Shown: positions 28,035-37,782, counted from the stretch's first letter. The stretch: 43,246 nucleotides of DNA from Rhodopirellula sp. (GCA_013203845.1 JABMPE010000139.1:1-43246); one strand, 5' to 3'. Notes: a model not told the origin generated them from the letters alone. Numbers and translations are program-made.

Positions 28035-30905
28035 TCAGTCGATGTAAAGAAACGCTCCCGAATTCAGAATCGTGTGACAGTAAGTCTCCAGAGCAGCGTG
28101 CGGTCGGTTATCCCACATAGCCTGCAATTCCTTCAACGTTTCGATTCCAAGCTGCCGCTCCTGGTCGGTCGGCAAGCGGCTCAACGCAAGCTGATAAACG
28201 GTATCGACGATACTGCCTGAATCGTGCGAATCGTTTTCCTGTGGCAGAGCTTCGACACGAGCGGCAAACGACGACGCCAGTTCGCGAACGTGTTCGTTGT
28301 TCATCAGCATCAGCGACTGCGGCGAAGCGGTCGACACACTGCGGAAGAGACAGTTGGGACCCATCTCAGGATAGTCAAACGTCTCCATCATCGATGGGAT
28401 TTCTGTGCGGCGATACTGTACATAGACACTTCGTCGCCAACGGTTGTTGCCAGTTGCGTCGACACTGACCAGCCCGTCCTGATCGACGGAAACGCTGTCG
28501 GGAGATCCGCCCGCTGTTTCATCAAGTCGTCCGGAAACAGCCAGGAGCGAATCCCGCAATGCTTCCGCGTTCATCCGTCGTAGCGACATGCGTGACAGTA
28601 ATCGGTTTTGTGGGTCAGCCTTTCGGCGATCTTCTGTGATGCGGCTTGATTGTCGATACGTCTCCGAGTTCATCATCACTCGGTGCAGTTGTTTGATGCT
28701 CCAACGGTCTTCGACAAACTTCACCGCCAGCCAGTCGAGCAGTTCAGGATGCGACGGTCGCTCGCCTTTAGTTCCGAAGTTTTCCAGCGTCTTGACGAGT
28801 CCCGTTCCAAAGTGGTGATACCAGACGCGGTTGACCATGACTCTGGCAGTGAGTGGGTGCTGCGGCTGGGTCAGCCACCTCGCGAACGCAAGACGTCGAC
28901 CGGTTCTGGTAGTTCCTTCGGGAAACGGCGGCTCGACTTTGAACGGCGTTCGCCCATCGGTCAGCACCGACGGAACTCCGGGGCCAACCAGCGGACCAGG
29001 TTTGTTGTGCTCGCCGCGACGCAGAATGTAAGTCGGCGACGGCTCACCGCGGTCCCACACAGCGCGAATCGTCGGTGGCGGTGGCATCTGGCGTCGTGTT
29101 GCTGCGATCTGATTTTCGATGTCGCGTACAGCCTGTCGAGCTTCAATGACCGGAGTTGGCTGCTCGGAATCAGGCAGTAGAGACACTCGCTGCAGCATCT
29201 CGACAAGAATCCGTTGCGGCTGCGTTCGACTGTTGTCAGCGACTTTGAGGGCTTTCAGTGTTGCATCACGATCCACTTCCGGCTGATCGGGGTAATGCTG
29301 GCGAAGCAGTTCGATCTGCAAATCGGCAGTGCTTGATTTGAGCTGGTTCGCAAGTTTTTTGAACTTCGCGGCAAGAGGTGGATTGACGGCGGCGTAACGC
29401 TGGCGACGCGCCGGCACGTCGACATCGAGCTTGCGATTCTTAAACGTCAGCCAGTCGTGTTCGTCAAACGCACCCTGGAAGATCGCTTTGAATCGGTAGT
29501 AGTCTCGATGAGGAATGGGGTCGTACTTGTGTGAGTGGCATCTCGCGCAACCCATCGTCATTCCCATCAACCCTTCGCCGAGCACCGTGATGGCATCGCT
29601 GATCACACCAATTCGTTCCGGGACAAAGTTCATTGTCCGGGAACCGGTCTGGTCAATACCCATCCGCAGAAAGCCGGTCGCCACCAGGTTGTTGACAATC
29701 TCTTCGGTGACCACAGGAGCGTTCTCGTGATCGATTAATTCGTCGCCAGCGATCTGCTCCAGCAGAAACCGGTCGTATGGTTTATCTTCGTTGAACGATC
29801 GGATGACGTAATCGCGATACTTCCACGCGACCTGCCGGACGGGATCAGCCGACGTGCCACCTTCTGAGTCTGCATAACCCGCCAGGTCCAGCCAGTAACG
29901 GCCCCAGCGCTCTCCGTAGTGAGGCGAAGCAAGTAGGTTTTCGACGAGTTCCTGATGCCAGTTGGGGTCGTCGTTGGTGTGCCACTTCTTCCACTCTGTC
30001 AGGCTGGGTGGCAGACCAACGAGATCGAGATACGTGCGTCGAATCAGTGTGTCTCGATCGGCGCGGGCCGAAAACGTCAGGCCGTTTTCCTGCAGCTTTT
30101 CCAGAATGAACTCGTCGATCGATTCCGCCTTCGACGAAGTGACCGGTGGTTGAAAAGCCCAGTGTTGGCGTTCCGCGTCAGTCACCAGCGGATCAGGTTC
30201 CGTGGTGGCCACGTCCGGGTGAACATCTTCTTCAAGAGCACCCGCAGCGATCCAGTCGTGCAGAACTTTCACTTCGGAAGCGGGCGGACGCTTGACGAAA
30301 AACTTCAGCAGTAAGTCACGAGGCGGGCAGGCTTCGCTCTCAATACGCTGCATCATCAGGCTGGCATCCGGATTGCCCGGAATCATGGCCGGTCCATTTT
30401 TGCCGCCTTTCTTCATGGAAGCCGGCGTCCGCAGATCAACACCGCCCTGCTTGATTCTCGCTCCGTGGCAGGTGGTGCAGCGCAGCAGCACGATCGGCAG
30501 CGCGTCGTGCTGATTCAGTTTCTTCGGCTCGGCTTCTATCGGCGCGTTCGATTTCGCACCGGCTGCCAGCCATGCACGGATCAGCGAGCGTTCGTCATCA
30601 CTCAATGGTGGCTGACCTTCCGGAGGCATCTCGCCACCATCGATCATGATCCACAGCAGGCTGTCATCGACAGATTCCGCAACCGCCGACTCGCCCGACT
30701 CACCACCACGCCGCAGACCCAGCATTGACGACAGATCGAGGTCGCCCTTCCGCACTTTACTGCTGTGGCACTGGCCACATTTTGCCACGAGAATCGGCGC
30801 GACGTCCGCTTCAAATGTCGGTACGGCCTCCGCAGCCGGACTCGGCAAAGCAATTGCAGAACAGACGACGCAACAGACAAATCGGGTCAGACGATTGATC
30901 GACAT
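28035..30905 (-). CDS. PSD1 / DUF1549-DUF1553 protein with N-terminal planctomycete cytochrome c domain
   Basis: CGQCH and CTTCH haem-binding motifs, YLDLVGLPPSLTEW, GRYWLDLAGYADSEG, FNEDKPYDRFLLEQIAGDEL, CARCHSHKYDPIPHRDYYR and ARVMVNRVWYHHFGTGLV. ATG at 30905 (MSINRLTRFVCCVVCSAIALPSPAAEA) preferred over 31031. Confidence 0.95.
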   Translation of the reverse strand: MSINRLTRFVCCVVCSAIALPSPAAEAVPTFEADVAPILVAKCGQCHSSKVRKGDLDLSSMLGLRRGGESGESAVAESVDDSLLWIMIDGGEMPPEGQPPLSDDERSLIRAWLAAGAKSNAPIEAEPKKLNQHDALPIVLLRCTTCHGARIKQGGVDLRTPASMKKGGKNGPAMIPGNPDASLMMQRIESEACPPRDLLLKFFVKRPPASEVKVLHDWIAAGALEEDVHPDVATTEPDPLVTDAERQHWAFQPPVTSSKAESIDEFILEKLQENGLTFSARADRDTLIRRTYLDLVGLPPSLTEWKKWHTNDDPNWHQELVENLLASPHYGERWGRYWLDLAGYADSEGGTSADPVRQVAWKYRDYVIRSFNEDKPYDRFLLEQIAGDELIDHENAPVVTEEIVNNLVATGFLRMGIDQTGSRTMNFVPERIGVISDAITVLGEGLMGMTMGCARCHSHKYDPIPHRDYYRFKAIFQGAFDEHDWLTFKNRKLDVDVPARRQRYAAVNPPLAAKFKKLANQLKSSTADLQIELLRQHYPDQPEVDRDATLKALKVADNSRTQPQRILVEMLQRVSLLPDSEQPTPVIEARQAVRDIENQIAATRRQMPPPPTIRAVWDRGEPSPTYILRRGEHNKPGPLVGPGVPSVLTDGRTPFKVEPPFPEGTTRTGRRLAFARWLTQPQHPLTARVMVNRVWYHHFGTGLVKTLENFGTKGERPSHPELLDWLAVKFVEDRWSIKQLHRVMMNSETYRQSSRITEDRRKADPQNRLLSRMSLRRMNAEALRDSLLAVSGRLDETAGGSPDSVSVDQDGLVSVDATGNNRWRRSVYVQYRRTEIPSMMETFDYPEMGPNCLFRSVSTASPQSLMLMNNEHVRELASSFAARVEALPQENDSHDSGSIVDTVYQLALSRLPTDQERQLGIETLKELQAMWDNRPHAALETYCHTILNSGAFLYID

Positions 30906-31027
30906 GCAACAACACAAAGTCAGCAAAGGAACTGGTTTTCCAAGACAACCTGTCAGCTTACGGAAGACAGCGTCGAAAGTTAACCAGCAGCCCACAAACT
31001 GCGGAGTCGATCGACCACATGCAGGTG

Positions 31028-32158
31028 TCACTTCAGCCAGCGGATACAGGACGGCATGGGCATGGAGACTGGCTCGCCAGTTGCGGTCAGTTCGCCGGTG
31101 TCTGAGTTGATCTTAAAGACGACGACGTTGTTGCCTGGCATGTTGGCGCAGATCAGCCACTGGCCATCGGGGGTAATGAGCAGGTTCTGCGGACCTTTGC
31201 CGAGGCTGGGTTCAATCTTGATCAGTGTCAGACGACCGTCATTGCCAATCCGATAAAAGGCGATGCTGTCGTGGCCACGATTTGTCCCGTACAGAAATTT
31301 TCCATCCGGCGTAATTTTCACATCAGCCGTGTGAGTGACGCCGTCGAAGTCCGCCGGCAACGTCGAAATTGTCTGCTGCGTTGTCAGCTTGCCGGAATCT
31401 GGTTCGTAACCGAAAAACGTGACGGTGTTTTTCAGTTCGTTGATCAGGTAGACGCTCTTTCCATTCGGGTGGAACGTGAGATGTCGAGGTCCGGAGCCAG
31501 GTTCCACGGAAACTGAAGACTGAGCCTCGTTGGCGGTCAGTTTTGAGTTGGCGGCATCCAGGCGGTAAACAAGAACCTTGTCGATTCCCAGGTCAGCGGC
31601 CAGTGCCAAACGATTGTCCGGACTGATGACGATGCTGTGCGCATACGGAGCTTTCTGCCGCTTGGGATCAACACTCGAACCTTCATGTTGAACGAACGCG
31701 GTGGCTGCTCCCAAAGAACCGTCAGCCCGAACCGGCAACGCGGCGACGCTGCCGGACGAATAGTTGGCCAGGACAACGGTCTTCCCTGTCGAGTCGATGT
31801 CGAGGTAGCACGACGCCGATCCCTTCGCCGACTGCTGATTCAGACGTTCAAGTTTTCCGCTGCGATCCTTGATCGCGTAGGCGGCGACGAACTCGTCTTC
31901 AGATCCGCCAAACTTTTCGGTATCGATCGAGTAAAGAAATCGCCCGTCCGGCGAGATCACCATAAAGAACGGATGTTGAACGTCCGTCGTCGTCTGTTGA
32001 GGCTTCAGAACGCCGGTCTTCGTGTCAAAATGAAAGGCGTGAATCGCTCCTTTCTCTCCGGCAGCGAATGCGGACACAAAGATCAGCGGATCGTCAGCGT
32101 GCGCGATTGAAGTCATGATGAGCAGGATACCGAGGATGAGAGTGGAGAAAATTCGCAT
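31028..32158 (-). CDS. Exported lactonase-family (6-phosphogluconolactonase-like) beta-propeller protein
   Basis: Signal peptide MRIFSTLILGILLIMTSIAHA. Repeats HPFFMVISPDGRFLYSID, GSGPRHLTFHPNGKSVYLINEL and DGKFLYGTNRGHDSIAFYRI. ATG at 32158 preferred over 32461. Confidence 0.92.
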   Translation of the reverse strand: MRIFSTLILGILLIMTSIAHADDPLIFVSAFAAGEKGAIHAFHFDTKTGVLKPQQTTTDVQHPFFMVISPDGRFLYSIDTEKFGGSEDEFVAAYAIKDRSGKLERLNQQSAKGSASCYLDIDSTGKTVVLANYSSGSVAALPVRADGSLGAATAFVQHEGSSVDPKRQKAPYAHSIVISPDNRLALAADLGIDKVLVYRLDAANSKLTANEAQSSVSVEPGSGPRHLTFHPNGKSVYLINELKNTVTFFGYEPDSGKLTTQQTISTLPADFDGVTHTADVKITPDGKFLYGTNRGHDSIAFYRIGNDGRLTLIKIEPSLGKGPQNLLITPDGQWLICANMPGNNVVVFKINSDTGELTATGEPVSMPMPSCIRWLK

Positions 32159-32398
32159 GAGTCGTTGATCTCCGTCTGTCAGAACAAAATTGCAGGGAAC
32201 AGCGACAAGTCGTCTTGTCCGCGATTGAGGTCGCCTGAATTCGCCAGCGTAAACGCGAAGCGCTCTCGATTCTACCAGCACATCGACCGCAATCAGAATG
32301 GTGAGGCTAACCTTCCGGAGACTGAGTGGCAAAAGAGCAGACCAGGCGACATGCTGACAAGTGTCTTGAACCTCAACCCCGTGCCGCAGGAACACACA

Positions 32399-33478
32399 AT
32401 GATCGCTCGTTGTCTTACTCTGCTTCAGATATCTCTGCTGACGTTGTGCGGCCTTGTTCACTCGCAGGAGACCGCTTCTTTGTCAACGACCTCAAAGTCA
32501 ACAGCCAATCCGGTTCACTACAAGGCAACGCAATCGTTGTCCAAAGGCAAGCATCTCGTTTTCATTGCCAGCGATCACGAATACCGCGGCGAAGAAACGC
32601 TGCCGGCTTTGGCGAGAATTCTGGCGAAGCACCACGGGTTCGACTGCACGGTTCTATTTGGGCTGGATGAGAACGGTGAGATCAAAGCGGGCGAGTCGAA
32701 CATCCCCGGACTGGAAGTTCTTGAGACTGCTGACGGCATGGTGATGTTCACGCGGTTTCAGGCACTGCCCGACGAGCAGATGAAACACATCGACGCGTAC
32801 CTGAAACGCGGCGGACCTGTGATGGGTCTGCGAACATCGACCCACGGTTTCAAATATGGCAACAAGGAAAGCGCCTATTCGAAGTACGACTTTCAGGCGA
32901 AGACAGACGGCTACGAACTGGGATTCGGCCATCAGGTGCTGGGGCAGACATGGGTCGGCCACTACGGAAGGAATCACCAGCAGAGTACCCGCATCACGAT
33001 CATTCCAGACAAGGCCAGTCACCCGATTCTGAAAGGCGTTAAGGACATCCACGTCCAGGCTGGTGGTTACAACGCGGTGCCACAGGCTGACTGGAATATC
33101 CTGACGATGGCTCAACCACTGATGAGCATGCAGGCGGACGGCGAGCCGGACGCGACGAAGCCGCCGATGGCTTCCGAATGGACTCGCGAGTACACCGGCG
33201 AAAACGGCAGAAAAGGCCGTGTCTTCACATCGCTCTACGGAGCTTCCGAAGACATTCTGAACGATGGTTACCGCCGCATGCTGATTAATGCGGTTTACTG
33301 GATCGTCGGTCTGGAAGACAAAATTGTGGCGGACTCAGACATTGAATTCGTGGGCAGGTACCAGCCCAATACTTTTCGAGGTGGCGGCTACGCTCGCGGC
33401 GTGAAGCCTGAAGTTTACAACGGTTTCGAAAGCCCGATCCCGGCGAACAATGTCACGTCCGCACCAAAGAAACCGTAA
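32399..33478 (+). CDS. ThuA-like domain exported protein
   Basis: Signal peptide MIARCLTLLQISLLTLCGLVHS. KHLVFIASDHEYRGEETLPALARILAKHHGFDCTVLFG and YGASEDILNDGYRRMLINAVYWIVG. ATG at 32399 preferred. Confidence 0.9.
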   Translation: MIARCLTLLQISLLTLCGLVHSQETASLSTTSKSTANPVHYKATQSLSKGKHLVFIASDHEYRGEETLPALARILAKHHGFDCTVLFGLDENGEIKAGESNIPGLEVLETADGMVMFTRFQALPDEQMKHIDAYLKRGGPVMGLRTSTHGFKYGNKESAYSKYDFQAKTDGYELGFGHQVLGQTWVGHYGRNHQQSTRITIIPDKASHPILKGVKDIHVQAGGYNAVPQADWNILTMAQPLMSMQADGEPDATKPPMASEWTREYTGENGRKGRVFTSLYGASEDILNDGYRRMLINAVYWIVGLEDKIVADSDIEFVGRYQPNTFRGGGYARGVKPEVYNGFESPIPANNVTSAPKKP

Positions 33479-33641
33479 CAGCGATTACTTAAACCACCGA
33501 CGGAAAGTGTCTGAAACTCTTCGCAATTTCGCGTCGACTCATCACCCAGAAACACAAAACAGGCTGTGACTTATTCCGGATGCACCGTCTGGCCTCCGGA
33601 AAAGTCATAGCCTTTAAGAATCAGCAAAGCATCGAGACGAG

Positions 33642-34379
33642 TTACTCTTTGCCAAGAGCTTTCAGAATTGAAGCGACGGCCTGTTCAGCCAGAGCCTTCG
33701 AACCTGCTGGCGTGAAGTGAACATTGGCCGGCAACTGAATTTTGTCGAGCTTATCGATGCAGAACGCGTGTTGATCGTCGATGGCAATGCCGTTTTCGTC
33801 CATGATCTTTCTGGCAACCGCGTTGTACTTCGCCGAGTCACCCACGACGCGTCCCTGGCAGCCTTTCGGAACTGGCGTCGTCGATCGCCAGATAAGTTTT
33901 GCATTCGTTTTCTTTAACCGCGCGACCAGCTGGCGAAGGTTCGCTTCGTAAGCGTCAATCGGAACCTGCTGGTGGCTGTCCGTTGCTTTCGGATCGGCGA
34001 GGTTCTGTCCTTTCGGCCCCATGTATTTCAGGTCGTGCAAGCCCCAGTTGAAGTGAATCACGTCCCACTTGCCATCGCCGAGCCAATTGTCGATTCCAGC
34101 AAGTCCCGTAGTGGTCGGACCGCAGTTGGTCAGCGGTCGATGGACATTGGCTTTGCCTTTCAACAGTTCACGCACCGGAACCGTGTAACCGATTGAAATT
34201 GAGTCTCCGATCAGCAGCACACGAGGCAGTCCAGCAACATCTTCGACCTTTGCCATCGCCGGATTCGGTCGACGCTTCGGTGGAGTTTTCTTCTTTTTCG
34301 CGTCGTCAGCAGAGGCACCTTGAGGCACAGACAACGCGACGGCCAGCAGACAGAGAATTGCAATTCGAACGGTTTTCAT
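33642..34379 (-). CDS. SGNH/GDSL-hydrolase-type exported esterase
   Basis: Signal peptide, [23 protein letters not shown] (GDS block), [15 protein letters not shown] (block III-like) and [14 protein letters not shown] (catalytic DxxH-like region). Confidence 0.9.
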   Translation of the reverse strand: MKTVRIAILCLLAVALSVPQGASADDAKKKKTPPKRRPNPAMAKVEDVAGLPRVLLIGDSISIGYTVPVRELLKGKANVHRPLTNCGPTTTGLAGIDNWLGDGKWDVIHFNWGLHDLKYMGPKGQNLADPKATDSHQQVPIDAYEANLRQLVARLKKTNAKLIWRSTTPVPKGCQGRVVGDSAKYNAVARKIMDENGIAIDDQHAFCIDKLDKIQLPANVHFTPAGSKALAEQAVASILKALGKE

Positions 34380-34506
34380 TCTGTGTTTCTCCTGGTTGGG
34401 TCAAACAATCCACGATTGAATTTATTCGTGTAACGGTAACTATCCTTCAATTCACAGCGAAGCATTCCTCGAAAACTAACTCCGAAAATCCGAAGATCGG
34501 TCATTC

Positions 34507-35322
34507 ATGGGCAACGTGTATTTACTGGCCGCAATCGTCATTGCCGGCCAGATGATTCTGCTCTGGCTGATCAGCATTCCGCTGCGAAACGTCAGCATTG
34601 TCGACATCGGGTGGGGAATTGGATTCGTTCTGGTCGCCTGGTTGGCCGCTCCGGTTATTGGGAGCCCGCCGACAATACTCTATTCACTCGTGACTGTCTG
34701 GGGCGTGAGGCTGGCGTGGCATCTGTGGCTGCGCAACCACGGCAAGCCGGAGGACTACCGCTACGTTGCCATGCGCGAGAAACAGGGTTCGTCGTTTGTC
34801 TGGTCGAGTCTGTTGCGGGTGTTCGCGCTGCAGGGCGTCATCATGTGGCTGATCGCTCTGCCGATTATGGTGGCGGGAGCCGAGGCGATCGCCGAGCCGT
34901 GCTGGATTCTGACGGGTTGCGGTTGCGTCATCTGGCTGGTCGGAATGTTCTTTGAAGTGGTTGGCGACTGGCAACTCGCCAGGTTTAAGTCGGATGTCAG
35001 CAACGAGGGCAGAGTCATGGATCGTGGCCTGTGGAAGTTCACTCGCCATCCCAACTACTTTGGCGAATTCGTACTCTGGTGGGGCCACTGGCTGGTCTGT
35101 CTGGGAATGACTGATCCGAAAGGAACCTGGTGGACGATCATCAGCCCCGTGCTGATTTCGTTTCTGCTGCTGAAGGTTTCGGGGGTTGCGCTGCTTGAAC
35201 GTGCCATGAGAAAGCGTTCGCCAGAGTACGAATCGTATATCGAGCGTACGAGTACGTTCTTTCCTCGGCGTCCTGAACAGAATTTGCCAGAAGGCGACCA
35301 GTCGGCGTCATCATCTGTCTGA
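34507..35322 (+). CDS. DUF1295 / steroid 5-alpha-reductase-like membrane protein
   Basis: IVDIGWGIGFVLVAWLA, LAWHLWLRNHGKPEDYRYVAMRE and DRGLWKFTRHPNYFGEFVLWWGHWL. Confidence 0.93.
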   Translation: MGNVYLLAAIVIAGQMILLWLISIPLRNVSIVDIGWGIGFVLVAWLAAPVIGSPPTILYSLVTVWGVRLAWHLWLRNHGKPEDYRYVAMREKQGSSFVWSSLLRVFALQGVIMWLIALPIMVAGAEAIAEPCWILTGCGCVIWLVGMFFEVVGDWQLARFKSDVSNEGRVMDRGLWKFTRHPNYFGEFVLWWGHWLVCLGMTDPKGTWWTIISPVLISFLLLKVSGVALLERAMRKRSPEYESYIERTSTFFPRRPEQNLPEGDQSASSSV

Positions 35323-35431
35323 AGAATTACGACTTTTGCAGAGACTGAAATCTGATCCGGAACTGGCAGCTCAGGCAATTATTTACTGCGAGTTCAAGCC
35401 AGATCGACGTATCTATCAGAACAACGCACTC

Positions 35432-35445
35432 AGTACACTTGTTCT
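35432..35445. promoter_or_regulatory. Candidate LexA operator-like near-palindrome AGTAC-N4-GTTCT upstream of lexA
   Basis: AGTACACTTGTTCT. One mismatch from AGAAC-N4-GTTCT. Position 155 bp upstream of the lexA ATG. Confidence 0.35.
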
Positions 35446-35531
35446 AACGGTTTACTCCGTTCAATCTACACTCTGTTTGTGCGTCTGAAGCAGGTCGGAA
35501 CACCGCTGTCCAATGGCGACTTATCGTCGAG

Positions 35532-35545
35532 AGACAGTCGTGTCT
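35532..35545. promoter_or_regulatory. Perfect 5-4-5 palindrome AGACA-GTCG-TGTCT upstream of lexA
   Basis: Read directly. About 55 bp upstream of the lexA ATG. Confidence 0.4.
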
Positions 35546-35599
35546 GTGGATTTCGCTTTACCAGTCGGGCTCCTTTGAAACGAGGGTGCTATCAAGGAA

Positions 35600-36214
35600 A
35601 TGTCTCAGGAAAGACCACTTTCAAAACGTCAGATGAAGATTCTCGACTTCATCATTGATCAGATTCAGGAACGCGGTTACGGACCCACGGTCCGGGAAAT
35701 CGTTAGCTATGTTGGCGACAAGTCACCAACCAGTGTCCATCGTCATTTGAAGACGCTGGAAACTCGCGGACACATCACCCGCGAACCCAACAAATCGCGA
35801 TCGATCCGCCTGACTATGGAACATCGCGGGCTTCCACTGGCTGGCGTCATCGCGGCGGGAAACCCGATCGAGGCCGTTGAGGATGTTCAACGTTTCGATC
35901 TGGCGGGCATCTACGACCCTTTGAACCACTTCATGCTGAAGGTTCGTGGGGACTCGATGATCGAAGATCACATCGACGACGGAGATCTGATTGTTGTCCG
36001 TAAGCAATCGACCTGCCACGACGGCGATACTGTCGTTGCGCTCGTCGACGGTGAAGCCGCGACGCTCAAACGATTCTATCGTGAAGAGGGTCGAGTCCGT
36101 CTGCAGCCTGCCAATCGGAATCTGGAACCGATCTATGTCAGCAGGGATCGTGTTTCGATCGATGGCGTAATGGTGGGCATGTTTCGCCAGATGCCTGCTG
36201 CACCGGCCACGTAA
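35600..36214 (+). CDS. lexA: LexA repressor (SOS regulator, S24 peptidase)
   Basis: wHTH N-terminus (LSKRQMKILDFIIDQIQERGYGPTVREIVSYVGDKSPTSVHRHLKTLETRGHI), Ala-Gly cleavage site LPLAGVIAAGNP, catalytic Ser in VRGDSMIEDHI and Lys in GEAATLKRFYRE. Confidence 0.97.
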   Translation: MSQERPLSKRQMKILDFIIDQIQERGYGPTVREIVSYVGDKSPTSVHRHLKTLETRGHITREPNKSRSIRLTMEHRGLPLAGVIAAGNPIEAVEDVQRFDLAGIYDPLNHFMLKVRGDSMIEDHIDDGDLIVVRKQSTCHDGDTVVALVDGEAATLKRFYREEGRVRLQPANRNLEPIYVSRDRVSIDGVMVGMFRQMPAAPAT

Positions 36215-36256
36215 GCAGCACGTGCGAACAATCCGTTCGATCGTGGTGATGATCCG

Positions 36257-36284
36257 GCGGACGGAGTCTTCAGGCTCCGTCCGC
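36257..36284. terminator. Perfect 10-bp stem hairpin downstream of lexA (GCGGACGGAG-TCTTCAGG-CTCCGTCCGC)
   Basis: Perfect inverted repeat 43 bp after the lexA stop. No T-tract follows, so terminator function is uncertain. Confidence 0.5.
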
Positions 36285-36337
36285 AAGTGGTCTGTCGTAT
36301 CAAGGCCACTCGTGGCCACGATTGACTGCAGGGCCTG

Positions 36338-36351
36338 ACCGTTAGAACGGT
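36338..36351. promoter_or_regulatory. Perfect palindrome ACCGTTAGAACGGT
   Basis: 14-bp palindrome between lexA and the lipoprotein gene. Contains the reverse complement of GTTCTAACGGT found upstream of lexA at 35441-35451. Confidence 0.45.
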
Positions 36352-36594
36352 TTGTGAGTTTTATCACGGGCCGTTGAGAACGCTGGACGCTTTTCTGGCG
36401 ATTGTTCGGGCTGCACGAATCTGTCGAAACAGACAGCGCGATCACCACTCCGACCACTGCTGACTTCGCCGATCAGCCCCTACAGTCCGCACCGCCAGTT
36501 TGCGATTCCTGTAGGTACAGCTCCATTTTGAGCCGTCCAGAGCGCACTATGTAAGGTAAGCGTTTCATTCCGAGATCTCATCCCGGACGGCTGA

Positions 36595-37782
36595 ATGACT
36601 GGATCAGGTAAATACTGGCTTTGCGGTCGTGCTGCATCGGTTTTCGCAGCGACGGCCCTCGGTCTATCGTTGCTGTGTTCAGCGACTGGCTGCGAAGCCG
36701 TGTTCGGACAGGCCGAAGGTTCCAGCGACAACCCCAAAGATATCAGCACCGAGTCCGGCGACCCTCAACTTGCGGACGATCAGTTATCTGCGAACGACGA
36801 CGTTACTGATGACGCAACGCCAGAGGATGTCGAAGCGGTAGTTCGGAGTCCTGACGAACTCATGGAAGTGATCCGCGAGTCGTTAGCAGAGACTCGAAAT
36901 CGGAAGCGTCCCAAAGGTCGCATAATCCGTGAAACATGGCAGGCAGCTCAGGAACAGTTTATCGCTGTCGGCGTGCTGGCCTGCGCTGAACTGGTCGAGC
37001 ACAAAGAAGCCAGCGACGAACAGTTGCGGGAAGCTTGGAAGTCAAAGGCGGTGTTGCTTTACCGGGCTGCCGAACATGGTTGGCCGGAGTTTGATGACCG
37101 GCTCAGCCGAACTGTTGACCAGCTGAAACAGACGTCGTTCATCGAAGAAGCGGAGTATGCGGACGGGCTGCTGCTGGTGCATCGCTGCTTCGAACGAAAA
37201 ATGCCTGTTCACGAAGTCGTCGAAAAACTGACCGAACACGCTCATGAGTTTCCTGGTGGCGACACGTGCGCCAAGCTGTTTGTCGCCTATGCGAAAAAGC
37301 TTGAGGACCGAGGATTGGAAGGTAATGCCAGGTTGTGTTGCCAGGCCGCCCTCTGGACGCTGCACGACCATCCGGAAATCGGCTCGATCCGCCATCAACT
37401 TTCTGTGTTTGATGCGAAGGAAAATATCACCCGCAACTGGGCCGTGGCGTCTGCGTCCGTACAACTGCAACCCGATGATGACATTCAAAGAGAACTTGAA
37501 CAGCAGGTCGCACAGGTTCGCGGGATGCTGCCCATTCGAGTTGACTCGGCGACGACGCTGACAGAAATTTCTGCTGGCTCTCACAGCATCGATTATCATT
37601 ACGTCGTGACCATTTCCGCACAGCAGATGGACCTGCAGAAAGACAGTATCCGGCAGAAAGTCACTGAACTCGCCAGAAGTGTCGGTGCGACTCGCCTGGT
37701 GCTGGCAAAGGGTGTCTCACTGAATTACAGCTATCACGATCCAAACGGAAATCAGCTCCTGTACTTTTCTGTCAGGAATTAG
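36595..37782 (+). CDS. Hypothetical lipoprotein
   Basis: N-terminus MTGSGKYWLCGRAASVFAATALGLSLLCSATGC has a hydrophobic core and a lipobox-like end. No recognised catalytic domain. Confidence 0.8.
   Translation: MTGSGKYWLCGRAASVFAATALGLSLLCSATGCEAVFGQAEGSSDNPKDISTESGDPQLADDQLSANDDVTDDATPEDVEAVVRSPDELMEVIRESLAETRNRKRPKGRIIRETWQAAQEQFIAVGVLACAELVEHKEASDEQLREAWKSKAVLLYRAAEHGWPEFDDRLSRTVDQLKQTSFIEEAEYADGLLLVHRCFERKMPVHEVVEKLTEHAHEFPGGDTCAKLFVAYAKKLEDRGLEGNARLCCQAALWTLHDHPEIGSIRHQLSVFDAKENITRNWAVASASVQLQPDDDIQRELEQQVAQVRGMLPIRVDSATTLTEISAGSHSIDYHYVVTISAQQMDLQKDSIRQKVTELARSVGATRLVLAKGVSLNYSYHDPNGNQLLYFSVRN

Noticed and set aside
35723-36457. 244-aa minus-strand ORF extending beyond lexA
   Set aside because: Most of it is antisense to lexA, and the extra part covers the palindrome-rich intergenic region. 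No domain recognised.
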